A stretch of DNA of 64,000 nt from Clostridiaceae bacterium BL-3 (GCA_902809985.1 CADDXC010000001.1:1116001-1180000); one strand, 5' to 3'; positions 7,882 through 16,855 are shown, counted from the stretch's first letter. Numbers and translations: made by a program. The notes: a model not told the origin generated them from the sequence alone.

Positions 7882-9612
7882 TTAATTTACAGAATTGAGA
7901 GCTCTGTTTTGGACAGCCAGCGCGGCTTCTTTGAAAGCTTCATTTATGGTTGGATGAGCATGTATTGTAGTTATAACTTCATCTGCAGTGGCCTCAAGCC
8001 TCAGTGCAAGTGCAGCTTCCCCTATGAGATCCGTGGCCCTGGGTGCCATGATGTGAACGCCCAGAATTTCTTCCGTCTTTTTGTCCGCCAGTATTTTTAT
8101 TATACCGTCTGTTTCCTTTGATATCACGGCTTTCCCATTGGCACCCATGGGGAAAATACCTACTTTGTAGTCAATTCCTTTTTCTTCGGCCTGTTCTTCA
8201 GTATACCCTACGGCAGCTATCTCAGGTTTTGTATATACACAGGAGGACACGGTCTTGTAATCCATCTTTGCATTCTGACCCGATATATTTTCTGCAGCCA
8301 CCACACCCTGTTCGGAAGCAACATGGGCGAGCATTATTTTCCCTGTACAGTCCCCTATGGCATATATATTTTCTATATTAGTTCTCATATGATCATCCAC
8401 ACATACATTTCCCTTTTCCACCTTTACTCCAATTTTATCTAAATCAAGCCCCTCTGTATTTGCACGCCTTCCTATGGCTACCAATACTTTCTCGGCCTCC
8501 ACGCTTGAAACGCCATCTCCTTTAGTAAAATCAACCTTCAGTCCATTTTCTACCTTTTCTATTTTAGTTACCTTGCATCCGGTATTCAGTGTAACTCCTC
8601 TTTTTGACAGCTTATCGGCAATTAGATTTGAAATCTGCCTGTCTATAGGCGGTAAAATAAACGGCAGCATTTCCAGAATGGTCACTTTCTTTCCAAGTAA
8701 GCTGAAAAGGCTTGCAAATTCTATGCCTATTACTCCGCCGCCTATAATCACTATTGTCTCCGGAAGAGATTCAAAATCCAGTGCACCGGTGCTGTCCACT
8801 ACACCTTCAAGGCCTATTCCGGGTATAAGAGGTGCAAAGGGAAGAGAACCTGTGGAAATTATGACATCGTCAAAACTTATTTTTTCAGCTTCTCCATTTT
8901 CTCTGGTTACTACAATGGAATTTTTAGTTTCCATTTTGGCAAACCCCTTGATCACATTTACCTTGTTATATGAAAGCAGTCCTTTTACTCCTGATACAAG
9001 TTTCTTTATTATTCTCTTTCTTCTCTTCTGAAGGTTTTTCCAGTTTATGCTCACTTCGCCCACATCAATTCCCAGATTTCTGCTGTCTTTGATTTCACTG
9101 AACAGTTCTGCAGAATGGAGCAGTGTCTTTGTAGGTATACATCCTACATTGAGGCAGGTTCCGCCAAGTTCTGCATTTTCAACAAGGGTTACTTTATTCC
9201 CCAGCTGTGCAGCACGGATAGCAGCTATATAACCTCCCGGGCCTCCACCTATAACAACTACATTTCTAGAGCCTGCCTCACGTTTATCGCCCCGGACTTC
9301 CGGCTCTCCTGCTTCTTCTACCTCATCTTTTCCCTCTGCTCCCGCCTCTTTCAAAAGCTCTGAAATATCTTCATTCTCACCGGCTATTACAGCAACGGGT
9401 GTCAGGCATTTAACCGTCTCTCCCTCTTCTACCAGTATTTTTCTAAGTACCCCGCTTTCTTTTGCCTCTATCTCGTTCGTAAGCTTATCCGTTTCAACTT
9501 CAAATAGAATTTCTCCCTTTTCAACTTTCTCTCCCTCATTTTTATGCCACTTTGCCAGCATTCCTTCTGTCATTGTAAGGCCCAGCTTGGGCATTATCTC
9601 CAAACAACTCAT
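7882..9612 (-). CDS. acoL: Acetoin dehydrogenase E3, lipoyl-domain dihydrolipoyl dehydrogenase
   Basis: FAD-dependent E3 that reoxidises dihydrolipoamide with NAD+ in the acetoin dehydrogenase complex. Residues 1-80 are a lipoyl domain with the lipoylated lysine in ETDKLTN (Lys43). An acidic linker follows, then the E3 body: NAD/FAD motif VVIGGGPGGYIAAIRAAQLG near 118, redox disulfide GGTCLNVGC, second dinucleotide fold IIGGGVIGIEFA, and the C-terminal HAHPT with the catalytic His. 576 residues is long for plain E3 because of the added lipoyl domain. It is last in acoABCL, 20 bp behind acoC, with GGGAGG before the ATG. Confidence 0.93.
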   Translation of the reverse strand: MSCLEIMPKLGLTMTEGMLAKWHKNEGEKVEKGEILFEVETDKLTNEIEAKESGVLRKILVEEGETVKCLTPVAVIAGENEDISELLKEAGAEGKDEVEEAGEPEVRGDKREAGSRNVVVIGGGPGGYIAAIRAAQLGNKVTLVENAELGGTCLNVGCIPTKTLLHSAELFSEIKDSRNLGIDVGEVSINWKNLQKRRKRIIKKLVSGVKGLLSYNKVNVIKGFAKMETKNSIVVTRENGEAEKISFDDVIISTGSLPFAPLIPGIGLEGVVDSTGALDFESLPETIVIIGGGVIGIEFASLFSLLGKKVTILEMLPFILPPIDRQISNLIADKLSKRGVTLNTGCKVTKIEKVENGLKVDFTKGDGVSSVEAEKVLVAIGRRANTEGLDLDKIGVKVEKGNVCVDDHMRTNIENIYAIGDCTGKIMLAHVASEQGVVAAENISGQNAKMDYKTVSSCVYTKPEIAAVGYTEEQAEEKGIDYKVGIFPMGANGKAVISKETDGIIKILADKKTEEILGVHIMAPRATDLIGEAALALRLEATADEVITTIHAHPTINEAFKEAALAVQNRALNSVN

Positions 9613-9632
9613 TTTTAAAAACCTCCCATGTT

Positions 9633-10991
9633 CTAAAGTATAAGCAGTCCCGGTTTTTCCACATACTGCTTTATTCTCTGCAAAATTCGAGCTGCATAGG
9701 CTCCGTCTATGGCCCTGTGATCCGCTGTAAGTGACATACTCATAAGCGGCTTTATAACTATCTGGCCCTTTTCCACCACCGGTGTTTCAGCAATCTTGTT
9801 TACTCCAAGTATGGCTACCTCAGGCTGGTTTATAATAGGCGAGAATGTATCTATGCCGAACATTCCAAGATTCGTTATGGTAAATGTACCTCCTGTCAGA
9901 TCATCAGGTCCCAGTTTGTTTTCCTTTGCTCTCTTTACAAGATCCTTGAATTCGGCCGTAATCTGCTTGAGCCCCTTTATGTCACAGTCCTTTATCACAG
10001 GAACCAAAAGTCCGCCCTCCAGGGCAACGGCAACCCCCATATTCACATAATCCTTCAAAATAAATGTATCTCCCTCTATAGAACAGTTTGCCAGCGGAAA
10101 CTCTTTAAGCACCTGTGAGACTATCTTTATGAGCAGATCCGTATAGGTCACCTTGAAGACGTCTTTAAGGCTGTCTTTCAATCTCTTCAGCTCTGAAGTA
10201 TCCATGGTCATATTGTAGGTTACGGTAGGTGATACGCTGACGCTTTCACTCATCCTCTTTGCAATGACTTTCCTCATTGCAGACATCTTAACAGCTTTTT
10301 CACCTCTGACAGCTACCTGCTGCGGTGATGCTTTTTCTTCTTCAGTCTTTACTTCAGGTGCTGCCTCAGACACTTTGGCTGCCTCTGCAGCCTCCAGCAC
10401 ATCTTTTTTCATTATCCTCCCATGCTTCTTTATACCCGAGAGATCCACGTTGAGTTCTTCTGCCAGCTTTGCAGCTGCAGGAGATACTTTGATCCTGGTG
10501 CTTTCAATATATGCTTCTACATCTTTCTTTACTATTCTGCCCTTAGGACCTGTACCCTTTATGTTTTCATAACTCACGCCGCCCTGCAGGGCAATCTTTC
10601 TGGCAAGGGGTGATATCTTTATTCTGTCTCCAGTTTTGGCCAGTTCTGAAGCCTGAGGTTCAGCGGACACTTCTGACTTCACCACCTCCTCCTTATCTTC
10701 ACTTTCACTGCCCCTGGAACCTGCCTGCTTTAAAAGCTCCGATATGTCCTCATTTTCACCTGCAATAATACCCACAGGCACCAGACATTTAACTGTCTCA
10801 CCTTCCTCCACCAGTATTTTCCTAAGTACTCCGCTTTCTTTTGCTTCTATTTCATTTGTAAGCTTATCCGTCTCAACCTCAAATAGAATTTCTCCCTTTT
10901 CAACTTTCTCTCCTTCACTTTTGTGCCAGTTTACCAGGGTCCCCTCTGTCATGGTCAATCCAAGTTTCGGCATCACTTCAATACAACTCAT
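9633..10991 (-). CDS. acoC: Acetoin dehydrogenase E2, dihydrolipoyllysine acetyltransferase
   Basis: Core E2 that carries the acetyl group from E1 to CoA, releasing acetyl-CoA. Domain order: lipoyl domain (Lys43 in ETDKLTN), a peripheral-subunit-binding domain around ISPLARKIALQGGV, a second one around VSPAAAKLAEELNV, an Ala/Glu-rich hinge, and the acyltransferase domain with DHRAIDG near the end. Two binding domains are more than the usual one. I place the start at ATG 10991: the in-frame ATG at 11009 would put the AGGAGGG ribosome site inside the gene, whereas it sits about 9 bp before 10991. This gives 452 residues. Confidence 0.93.
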   Translation of the reverse strand: MSCIEVMPKLGLTMTEGTLVNWHKSEGEKVEKGEILFEVETDKLTNEIEAKESGVLRKILVEEGETVKCLVPVGIIAGENEDISELLKQAGSRGSESEDKEEVVKSEVSAEPQASELAKTGDRIKISPLARKIALQGGVSYENIKGTGPKGRIVKKDVEAYIESTRIKVSPAAAKLAEELNVDLSGIKKHGRIMKKDVLEAAEAAKVSEAAPEVKTEEEKASPQQVAVRGEKAVKMSAMRKVIAKRMSESVSVSPTVTYNMTMDTSELKRLKDSLKDVFKVTYTDLLIKIVSQVLKEFPLANCSIEGDTFILKDYVNMGVAVALEGGLLVPVIKDCDIKGLKQITAEFKDLVKRAKENKLGPDDLTGGTFTITNLGMFGIDTFSPIINQPEVAILGVNKIAETPVVEKGQIVIKPLMSMSLTADHRAIDGAYAARILQRIKQYVEKPGLLIL

Positions 10992-11071
10992 TAAAAACCC
11001 TCCTAACATCTAGATTGAATACAAATAGGATAATGTAATTCAGAGAAATGTTCCCTGAATTACACATCTAT

Positions 11072-12043
11072 TTATAATGTTTTCTTTACAGCAGCTACTA
11101 TTTTATCTGCATTAGGCAGTATATAGCTTTCAAGTTTCGGTGAAAACGGTATTGGCACGTTGTAATTTCCAATTCTGACTACCGGAGCGTCCAGATAATC
11201 AAATATCTCCTCACTTATCAGGGCGGAAATTTCTCCCCCGAAGCCTCCTCTTTTGGTTTCTTCAGTTACAACCACCGCTCTATTTGTCTTTTTCACTGAA
11301 TTGAATATTGTGTCTTTATCAAAAGGAAAGAGAGTTCGTGGATCTATTACTTCTGCGTCAATACCTTCTCCTGAAAGTTTTTGGGCAGCTGAAAGTGCTT
11401 CGTCAACCATTTTGCCTGTTGCCACTATGGTAACATCTTTTCCCTCTTTTTTTACATCTGCAACACCAAGAGGTATTGGTGCCGAACTTTCGTCTACTTC
11501 GCCTTTTTTAGGATAAAGGCCTTTATGCTCTATGAAAATCACAGGGTTATTATCATCTATTGAAGTAAGCATTAATCCATAGGCATCTGCCGCCGTAGTA
11601 GGATAAACCACCTTCAGCCCCGGTACATGTGTAATCCACGCTTCAAGACACTGTGAGTGCTGTGCTGCCCCCTGGAATCCAGCTCCGCATGGAACTCTTA
11701 CCACCATGGGTAAATTTATTTTACCTCCAAACATATATCTCAATTTTGCCGCCTGATTAACCAGCATATCCATTCCAACCGTCATGAAATCCATAAACAT
11801 AAGCTCTGCAATAGGTCTCAATCCTGTAGCGGCAGATCCGATAGCACACCCTAAAATGGCACCTTCTGAAATAGGAGTATCTCTCACTCTCATTTCACCA
11901 AATTCATCATGCATTCCCTGGCTTACTCCAAAACACCCTCCAAAGGGACCTACATCTTCACCAAACAACAGTACATTTTTATCCTGGCGCATTTTAGTGC
12001 ACATAGCATCTTTTATTGCCTGTGAAAAAGTTATTTTTGACAT
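11072..12043 (-). CDS. acoB: Acetoin dehydrogenase E1 beta subunit
   Basis: Beta subunit (323 residues) of the thiamine-diphosphate E1 that cleaves acetoin into acetaldehyde and a hydroxyethyl-TPP intermediate. It shows the transketolase-like pyrimidine domain (LLFGEDVGPFGG, DTPISEGAILGCAIGSA) followed by the transketolase C-terminal domain (VTIVATGKMVDEAL, VVVTEETKRGGFGGEI). The E1 Glu in SEGAI activates the cofactor. Only 2 bp separate it from the acoA stop, so translation is probably coupled. Relatives act on pyruvate or branched keto acids, but synteny with acoR and a lipoyl-E3 points to acetoin. Confidence 0.93.
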   Translation of the reverse strand: MSKITFSQAIKDAMCTKMRQDKNVLLFGEDVGPFGGCFGVSQGMHDEFGEMRVRDTPISEGAILGCAIGSAATGLRPIAELMFMDFMTVGMDMLVNQAAKLRYMFGGKINLPMVVRVPCGAGFQGAAQHSQCLEAWITHVPGLKVVYPTTAADAYGLMLTSIDDNNPVIFIEHKGLYPKKGEVDESSAPIPLGVADVKKEGKDVTIVATGKMVDEALSAAQKLSGEGIDAEVIDPRTLFPFDKDTIFNSVKKTNRAVVVTEETKRGGFGGEISALISEEIFDYLDAPVVRIGNYNVPIPFSPKLESYILPNADKIVAAVKKTL

Positions 12044-12045
12044 AC

Positions 12046-13047
12046 CTATTCAACCCCCTCTTTTATATCGCTGTACACATCTTCAAATACTGAATTCAAT
12101 TCTGGTTCAGGACTGTTCATTGCAAAATCAACTGCCTCTTTAATTTGTTCGTCAACAGATTTTTTCATTTTATCTATTTTATCTTCACTTAAAACTCTAT
12201 TTTCCAGCAGATATTTTTCGAAACGGGGAATAGGATCCTTTTTAATCCATGCTTCCTGTTCTTCTTTTGGTTTATAAGGCGCTGGATCCCCTTCAAAATG
12301 TCCTCTCTGCCTGTAGGTTTTACACTCTATGAGAGTTGGACCCTCTCCCTTTCTGGCTCTTTGTATGGCCTCACTGGCAGCCTTGTAAATTGCCACGGCA
12401 TCGTTCCCATCTACTGTAACTCCAGGCATATCATAGGCTTTAGCCCTTACGGATATATCTTTGATATTCTGGTGTCTTTTCTGAGAAGTTGATATTCCGT
12501 ATCCATTGTTTTCGCAGACATATACAATGGGAAGTTTCCAAACACTTGCCATGTTCAGTGATTCGTGAAATGTACCCTGATTTGTAGAGTCATCGCCGAA
12601 GAAACATACACAAACCTGATCTGTTCCCCTGTACTGTGCACTCATTCCTGCACCTAATGCTATATCGTGTCCTGCACCTACTATACCGTTTGCGCCAAGT
12701 ATTCCTTTGGTTGCATCTGCAATATGCATGGATCCACCTTTTCCTTTACAGTATCCTGTAGCTTTTCCAAAAAGCTCAGCAGTCATATATTTGAGTTCTC
12801 CGCCTTTTGCTATTATGTGACCATGACCTCTGTGAGTACTGGTTATATAATCGGCATCAGTTAAGTTTTCACAAACAGCGGAAGATATGGCTTCTTCACC
12901 TATATAAAGATGTACAAATCCTGGAATTTTTCCCTCTGCAAAATTGTCCTTTGCCATGTTCTCAAATGCCCTTATTTTTAACATTTTGTCATAGATATCT
13001 ATAAGTGTATTGTTTTTTATGCTTTCTCTTTCTTTTACCTTTTCCAA
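12046..13047 (-). CDS. acoA: Acetoin dehydrogenase E1 alpha subunit
   Basis: Alpha subunit of the E1 component. It contains the TPP/Mg motif beginning GDDSTNQG and ending ENNGYGIS, and the THRGHGHIIAKGG loop of E1-alpha proteins. I choose a TTG start at 13047 because GGGAGGG lies 6 bp upstream; the longer frame from TTG 13062 would place that site inside the gene. The product is 333 residues. It is the first gene of acoABCL, with a leader of roughly 118 nt running from a -24/-12 promoter at 13177-13191. Confidence 0.92.
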   Translation of the reverse strand: MEKVKERESIKNNTLIDIYDKMLKIRAFENMAKDNFAEGKIPGFVHLYIGEEAISSAVCENLTDADYITSTHRGHGHIIAKGGELKYMTAELFGKATGYCKGKGGSMHIADATKGILGANGIVGAGHDIALGAGMSAQYRGTDQVCVCFFGDDSTNQGTFHESLNMASVWKLPIVYVCENNGYGISTSQKRHQNIKDISVRAKAYDMPGVTVDGNDAVAIYKAASEAIQRARKGEGPTLIECKTYRQRGHFEGDPAPYKPKEEQEAWIKKDPIPRFEKYLLENRVLSEDKIDKMKKSVDEQIKEAVDFAMNSPEPELNSVFEDVYSDIKEGVE

Positions 13048-13176
13048 AATAATCCCTCCCAATAGTATTAAATACAGATATCAGCAGTATAATTACATTC
13101 ATAAACGATTACATTGGTGTCCACCTCTTTTGCTTTGAATATAAAAATGGTTTGTATTCATTTATAAATTTATTTA

Positions 13177-13191
13177 GCAAAACTCATGCCA
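13177..13191 (-). promoter_or_regulatory. Sigma-54 (-24/-12) promoter of acoABCL
   Basis: Minus-strand TGGCATGAGTTTTGC has GG and GC dinucleotides 12 bp apart and closely fits the consensus TGGCAC-N5-TTGC. It lies in the only long gap upstream of acoA, next to a gene for a sigma-54 activator, so it very likely drives the operon. Confidence 0.9.
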
Positions 13192-13268
13192 AATATCAAG
13201 GGATTCTATATTTATGATTTATCCTGTAAAATCGTCAATTTAAAAAACTACTTCAAAGAAATTTTTTC

Positions 13269-13298
13269 ATAACGGGAATTATTTCTTTCCCATTTTGG
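13269..13298. promoter_or_regulatory. Candidate AcoR upstream activating site
   Basis: ATAACGGGAA and TTCCCATTTT form an imperfect inverted repeat across 8 bp. It starts about 80 bp upstream of the -24 element, the usual distance for an enhancer-binding protein. A TTTCCCAT(TTTG) half-site recurs upstream of the lipA operon promoter. Confidence 0.55.
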
Positions 13299-13332
13299 AC
13301 AAGTCTGAATTTTTGATATTTTATATGATTTG

Positions 13333-13384
13333 TAAAAATAAGATTCTCTATTTAAGTTGACTGTGTAAATCACCTTAAATAGAG
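13333..13384 (-). terminator. Terminator of acoR
   Basis: A perfect 11-bp stem CTCTATTTAAG/CTTAAATAGAG (13346-13356 with 13374-13384) starts 16 bp past the acoR stop. A U-rich tract (read from A-rich 13333-13343) follows on the minus strand. It insulates acoR from the acoA promoter region. Confidence 0.75.
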
Positions 13385-13400
13385 ATAAAAGAAAAGACTA

Positions 13401-15347
13401 CTATTTCAAATTGTATTTTTTAATTTTTCTGTAAAGTGTAGATTTTCCCATTTCAATTAGCTTACTTGCATTTATCACATTTCCATTACACTGCTCTAAT
13501 GCTTTAACAATAAGTTCTCTTTCAACTTGATCTACAGTTTTAATCTTATTTTTTGACTTGTTTTCTAAAGATATTGTATAATCCTGGATATTCCCAACAC
13601 TTTCCATAATATAATCAGGTATCAGGGAATCCGTTATAATTCCATTTTTAGATAGGTAATATGCTCTTTGAACTACGTTTTCCAGTTCTCTAACATTTCC
13701 AGGCCAGTTATATTCTTTGATAATATCCATAAAACTTTTATCTATATGCTCTATCTGCATTTGATTTTTTTTATTCAATCTATTCAAAAAAAATCTCACA
13801 AACATTTCTATATCTTCTTTTCGCTCTCTTAAAGGGATCAGTTTTAAATTAAATACATTTAATCTGAAATATAAATCGCTCCTAAAATTTTTGGCATTAA
13901 CCTCTTTTATAAGATCTCTATTTGTAGCTGCCACAATTCTTACATTTAGATTTCTCTCATATTTTCCACCAATTCTGCTAATAGTATGATTATCTAAAAC
14001 TCTTAGGAGCTTAGATTGAATTTCAAGAGGTAATTCTCCAATTTCATCCAAAAATATTGTACCCTCATTTGCAAGTTCAAATTTTCCAGGATTACCCTCT
14101 TTAGATGCCCCCGTAAAAGCACCTTTTTCATAGCCGAATAACTCGCTTTCCACAAGATCCTTGGGAAGTGCCGCACAGTTTATTGCCACGAAGGGCCCAT
14201 TACACCTTTTACTTCTGTTATGAATAGAGTGAGCGAATAATTCCTTTCCTGTACCGCTTTCTCCTGTTATCAGTACAGTACATTCATTTTGAGCTATTCT
14301 CTTTGCATCTTCAATTATACCCAACATTTTAGGATTATTAGTCAGTATGTTGTCAAAATCATACCTGGAAGAGAATCCTGCTATTTTGTTTACTACTCCA
14401 CGCATCGTACCTGCTTTTTGTATAACGATTACAAATCCAACATAATTTTCACCTATTAGGACATGCGTTACACTTATATTACATTCCACTCTTTTATTTT
14501 TTACATATAAACTTATTTCTCTATAGGCAATTTTCCCATTGTCGCTTAATCCGTACATATCATTGGCTACGTCTCTTAATAGAACTTTCATATCCAATTT
14601 ATACATTTCGCTTTTATGAATTCCAAGTATACTGCATATTTTTTCATTGAAATATTTGACTTTAAACTCATTATCTAAAACCAGCATGCCTTCTTTTATT
14701 GAATTAAACGCAACTTCTGTCCATTTTCTATGTTCACTTATGGCAAACTGTTCCTGTATGGTATTGGATGCTTCAGCAACTATACCCAGAGTATGGGAAT
14801 GAAAAGTTCCTATGCTTCCTGATAGATCAATACAGCCTATTATTTTCCCCCTGCTGTTGTGTATTGGTGCTGCAGAACATGTCCACTTATGCTGTTCTCT
14901 GCAGTAGTGTTCTGCACCTAATGTCCAAACAGGTTTATCTAAATAAATACAAGTTCCAATAGCATTGGTTCCAACATCTTCCTCTCTCCATCTGCGTCCT
15001 TCTAAAAAATCCAGATTCTTGTTTGCAGCCATTATTCTTTCATTTCCCAGAATTTTTAAAATAACTGCATTTTCATCTGTCAGTATAATTGAATAATTTG
15101 TATCTTTCAAGATTTCATATAAATTTAACATTACAGGTAGACAAATTCTTATAAATTCTTTTTTTTCCTCAAGTACAGCATCAAATTCACTTTTGAAAAG
15201 AATATTAGCCTTATTGCTGTTTTCTCCAACACCGTAGTTTTTACATCGTATCCAGGAATTTAAAATATCAGGCCTAACATCTTTTGGTATTTCATTATAT
15301 TCTATAAATCTACGGCGTCTTTCTTTAATCTTATCTATATAGCCCAT
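13401..15347 (-). CDS. acoR: Sigma-54-dependent activator of acetoin catabolism
   Basis: Enhancer-binding protein that senses acetoin and drives sigma-54 RNA polymerase. Domain order: GAF-type sensor (about 60-200), a PAS segment (about 205-310), the AAA+ domain with Walker A GESGTGKE, the sigma-54-contacting GAFTGA, and Walker B GTIFLDEIGEL, then a Fis-type helix-turn-helix at the C-terminus (NVINASKLIEMGKSTLYRKI). GAFTGA is intact, so it should be competent for open-complex formation. I place the start at ATG 15347, 7 bp after AGGAGG; the ATG at 15353 would abut the ribosome site. It lies just upstream of acoA on the same strand but has its own terminator. Confidence 0.9.
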   Translation of the reverse strand: MGYIDKIKERRRRFIEYNEIPKDVRPDILNSWIRCKNYGVGENSNKANILFKSEFDAVLEEKKEFIRICLPVMLNLYEILKDTNYSIILTDENAVILKILGNERIMAANKNLDFLEGRRWREEDVGTNAIGTCIYLDKPVWTLGAEHYCREQHKWTCSAAPIHNSRGKIIGCIDLSGSIGTFHSHTLGIVAEASNTIQEQFAISEHRKWTEVAFNSIKEGMLVLDNEFKVKYFNEKICSILGIHKSEMYKLDMKVLLRDVANDMYGLSDNGKIAYREISLYVKNKRVECNISVTHVLIGENYVGFVIVIQKAGTMRGVVNKIAGFSSRYDFDNILTNNPKMLGIIEDAKRIAQNECTVLITGESGTGKELFAHSIHNRSKRCNGPFVAINCAALPKDLVESELFGYEKGAFTGASKEGNPGKFELANEGTIFLDEIGELPLEIQSKLLRVLDNHTISRIGGKYERNLNVRIVAATNRDLIKEVNAKNFRSDLYFRLNVFNLKLIPLRERKEDIEMFVRFFLNRLNKKNQMQIEHIDKSFMDIIKEYNWPGNVRELENVVQRAYYLSKNGIITDSLIPDYIMESVGNIQDYTISLENKSKNKIKTVDQVERELIVKALEQCNGNVINASKLIEMGKSTLYRKIKKYNLK

Positions 15348-15430
15348 AGTCATTCCTCCTCGTAAATTCTATATGAAATATAACAGTACTCTTATAATAT
15401 ATTATACAATATATATATCTAACAGCACAA

Positions 15431-15475
15431 AAAATTAAGAGATAGACACTGACCTTTTAATTCAAGCGTCTATCT
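15431..15475 (-). terminator. Terminator of the DUF6506-lipA operon
   Basis: Stem AGATAGAC/GTCTATCT (15440-15447 with 15468-15475) with a 20-nt loop, followed on the minus strand by a U run from the A stretch at 15429-15434. It lies just past the lipA stop. Confidence 0.7.
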
Positions 15476-15492
15476 GCGTAAAGATATATTAA

Positions 15493-16365
15493 CTATTTTA
15501 AATTCTCCAAGATTTTAATACTCTCAAAGGCCTTATAGGAACTTCTCACATAAGGTCCTGAAAATACAACCTTAAATCCCTTATCCAATGCCATTTTTTT
15601 GTACTCTGCAAACTTTTCAGGAGTGACGTATTCAAAAACAGGCAGATGCTTTTTAGATGGTCTAAGATATTGACCTATTGTCAATATATCACAGCCGACT
15701 TTCAATAGATCATCCATTACTTTCAATACCTGCTGCTTTGTTTCTCCAAGTCCCAGCATTATACCGCACTTTGTATACACACTGCTGTTGAATATTTTAA
15801 CTTGTCTCAGCAGCTCAATGGATCTATCATAAATTGCCAAGGGTCTAACTTTTTTATATAAAGATTCCACCGTTTCAATATTATGATTTAGTATATCCGG
15901 TCTTGCATCAATTATATCTTTTAAAGCATTCCAATTACCATTTAAATCGGGTATCAGAAGTTCTACAGTGGAATGCGGATTTTCTCTTCTCATGGCTTCT
16001 ATGATCTTTACAAAATGTTCTGCTCCTCCATCTTCTAAATCATCTCTTGTAACGGAAGTTACAACTGTATGTTTAAGTCCAAGTTTTTTGCTGGCAATGG
16101 CTACGTTTTCAGGTTCTTTAGGATCAAGTTCCTGCGGCATCCCTTTATTTACAGCACAGAATCTGCAATTTCTCGTGCAGGTATCCCCCATCACCATAAA
16201 GGTAGCTGTCTTGTGCTTGAAGCATTTCCCTATATTGGGACAATTTGCACTTTCACAGACTGTATGGAGCGAGAGTTTCTTTAACATATTTTCCATTTTA
16301 TCTAATACAACTTCATCAGGTGCTTTCATTTTCAGCCACTCTGGTTTCGAATTCAATAAAATCAC
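15493..16365 (-). CDS. lipA: Lipoyl synthase
   Basis: Radical SAM enzyme that inserts two sulfurs into octanoyl chains bound to lipoyl domains. Both clusters are encoded: the auxiliary-cluster motif CESANCPNIGKC (Cys37, 42, 48) and the radical SAM motif CTRNCRFC (Cys63, 67, 70). The conserved C-terminal Ser is in VRSSYKA. 290 residues is normal. It follows the DUF6506 gene by 25 bp and shares its sigma-54 promoter. Its targets here are presumably the lipoyl domains of AcoC and AcoL. No octanoyl transferase or lipoate ligase gene is nearby. Confidence 0.95.
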   Translation of the reverse strand: MILLNSKPEWLKMKAPDEVVLDKMENMLKKLSLHTVCESANCPNIGKCFKHKTATFMVMGDTCTRNCRFCAVNKGMPQELDPKEPENVAIASKKLGLKHTVVTSVTRDDLEDGGAEHFVKIIEAMRRENPHSTVELLIPDLNGNWNALKDIIDARPDILNHNIETVESLYKKVRPLAIYDRSIELLRQVKIFNSSVYTKCGIMLGLGETKQQVLKVMDDLLKVGCDILTIGQYLRPSKKHLPVFEYVTPEKFAEYKKMALDKGFKVVFSGPYVRSSYKAFESIKILENLK

Positions 16366-16390
16366 TTCCTCTTATGTCTTTTTTCATCAA

Positions 16391-16687
16391 TTAGAAGATT
16401 TCATCTCCACTTTTATTTCCAAGTCCTGGATGAATGTCAAATCTCACTGCTCCTACAGGTATTTTACTTTTTACAGCTTCTTTAACCCTGGCGGTACCAT
16501 TAACTCCAAAGCCGCCGCATAATTCTATTGCGCAAATATCATCTTTTACTAGATCCACAGCAACTTTACAGGCTTCATCATAACTTGAGACTCCTACGCT
16601 TATAAGTTCCATTTTCACCGTCTTTATAATTGATTTATGGATTTTAGGATTGGCTCCTGGTGCTAAAAAAATAAATGCAGCTTTCAT
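16391..16687 (-). CDS. DUF6506 family protein
   Basis: A 98-residue protein with the conserved core AIELCGGFGVNG and the C-terminal block GAVRFDIHPGLGNKSGD, which I associate with DUF6506. No catalytic role is known to me; Gly-rich loops and a buried Cys suggest a small ligand-binding alpha/beta fold. CAGGAGG precedes the ATG. It is the first gene of a two-gene operon with lipA and lies directly behind a -24/-12 promoter, so it may have a part in acetoin metabolism or lipoate supply. That link is inference. Confidence 0.7.
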   Translation of the reverse strand: MKAAFIFLAPGANPKIHKSIIKTVKMELISVGVSSYDEACKVAVDLVKDDICAIELCGGFGVNGTARVKEAVKSKIPVGAVRFDIHPGLGNKSGDEIF

Positions 16688-16725
16688 TGAAAATTACCTC
16701 CTGTATTTTTTATTGATTCTTAAAA

Positions 16726-16740
16726 GCATAAATCAAGCCA
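16726..16740 (-). promoter_or_regulatory. Probable sigma-54 promoter of DUF6506-lipA
   Basis: Minus-strand TGGCTTGATTTATGC keeps the invariant GG and GC 12 bp apart and starts TGGC, although the -12 box is ATGC rather than TTGC. It lies 39 bp before the DUF6506 start, on the opposite side of acoR from the acoA promoter. Confidence 0.7.
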
Positions 16741-16790
16741 ATACCAGAAACATTGAAATATCTCCATTAAAATTACTCTAAAATCCAATT

Positions 16791-16818
16791 ATGGGAAAAA
16801 GTTATTTCAAAATGGGAA
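16791..16818. promoter_or_regulatory. Candidate AcoR site upstream of the lipA operon
   Basis: Two direct copies of ATGGGAA (16791-16797 and 16812-16818) are 21 bp apart, two helical turns, and lie 50-80 bp upstream of the -24 element. The second, in CAAAATGGGAATT, matches the half-site upstream of acoA (TTCCCATTTTG on the other strand). Confidence 0.5.
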
Positions 16819-16855
16819 TTATATTAATTAATTTATCTTTTGAATACACGCATGA

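Noticed and set aside
8474..9031. Long plus-strand ORF over acoL
   Set aside because: Shadow of acoL with no ribosome site or family resemblance; the minus-strand E3 motifs are decisive.
13062..13062. Upstream TTG start of acoA (13062) and in-frame ATG start of acoC (11009)
   Set aside because: Both place the ribosome-binding GGGAGGG or AGGAGG inside the gene; the downstream starts have correct spacing.
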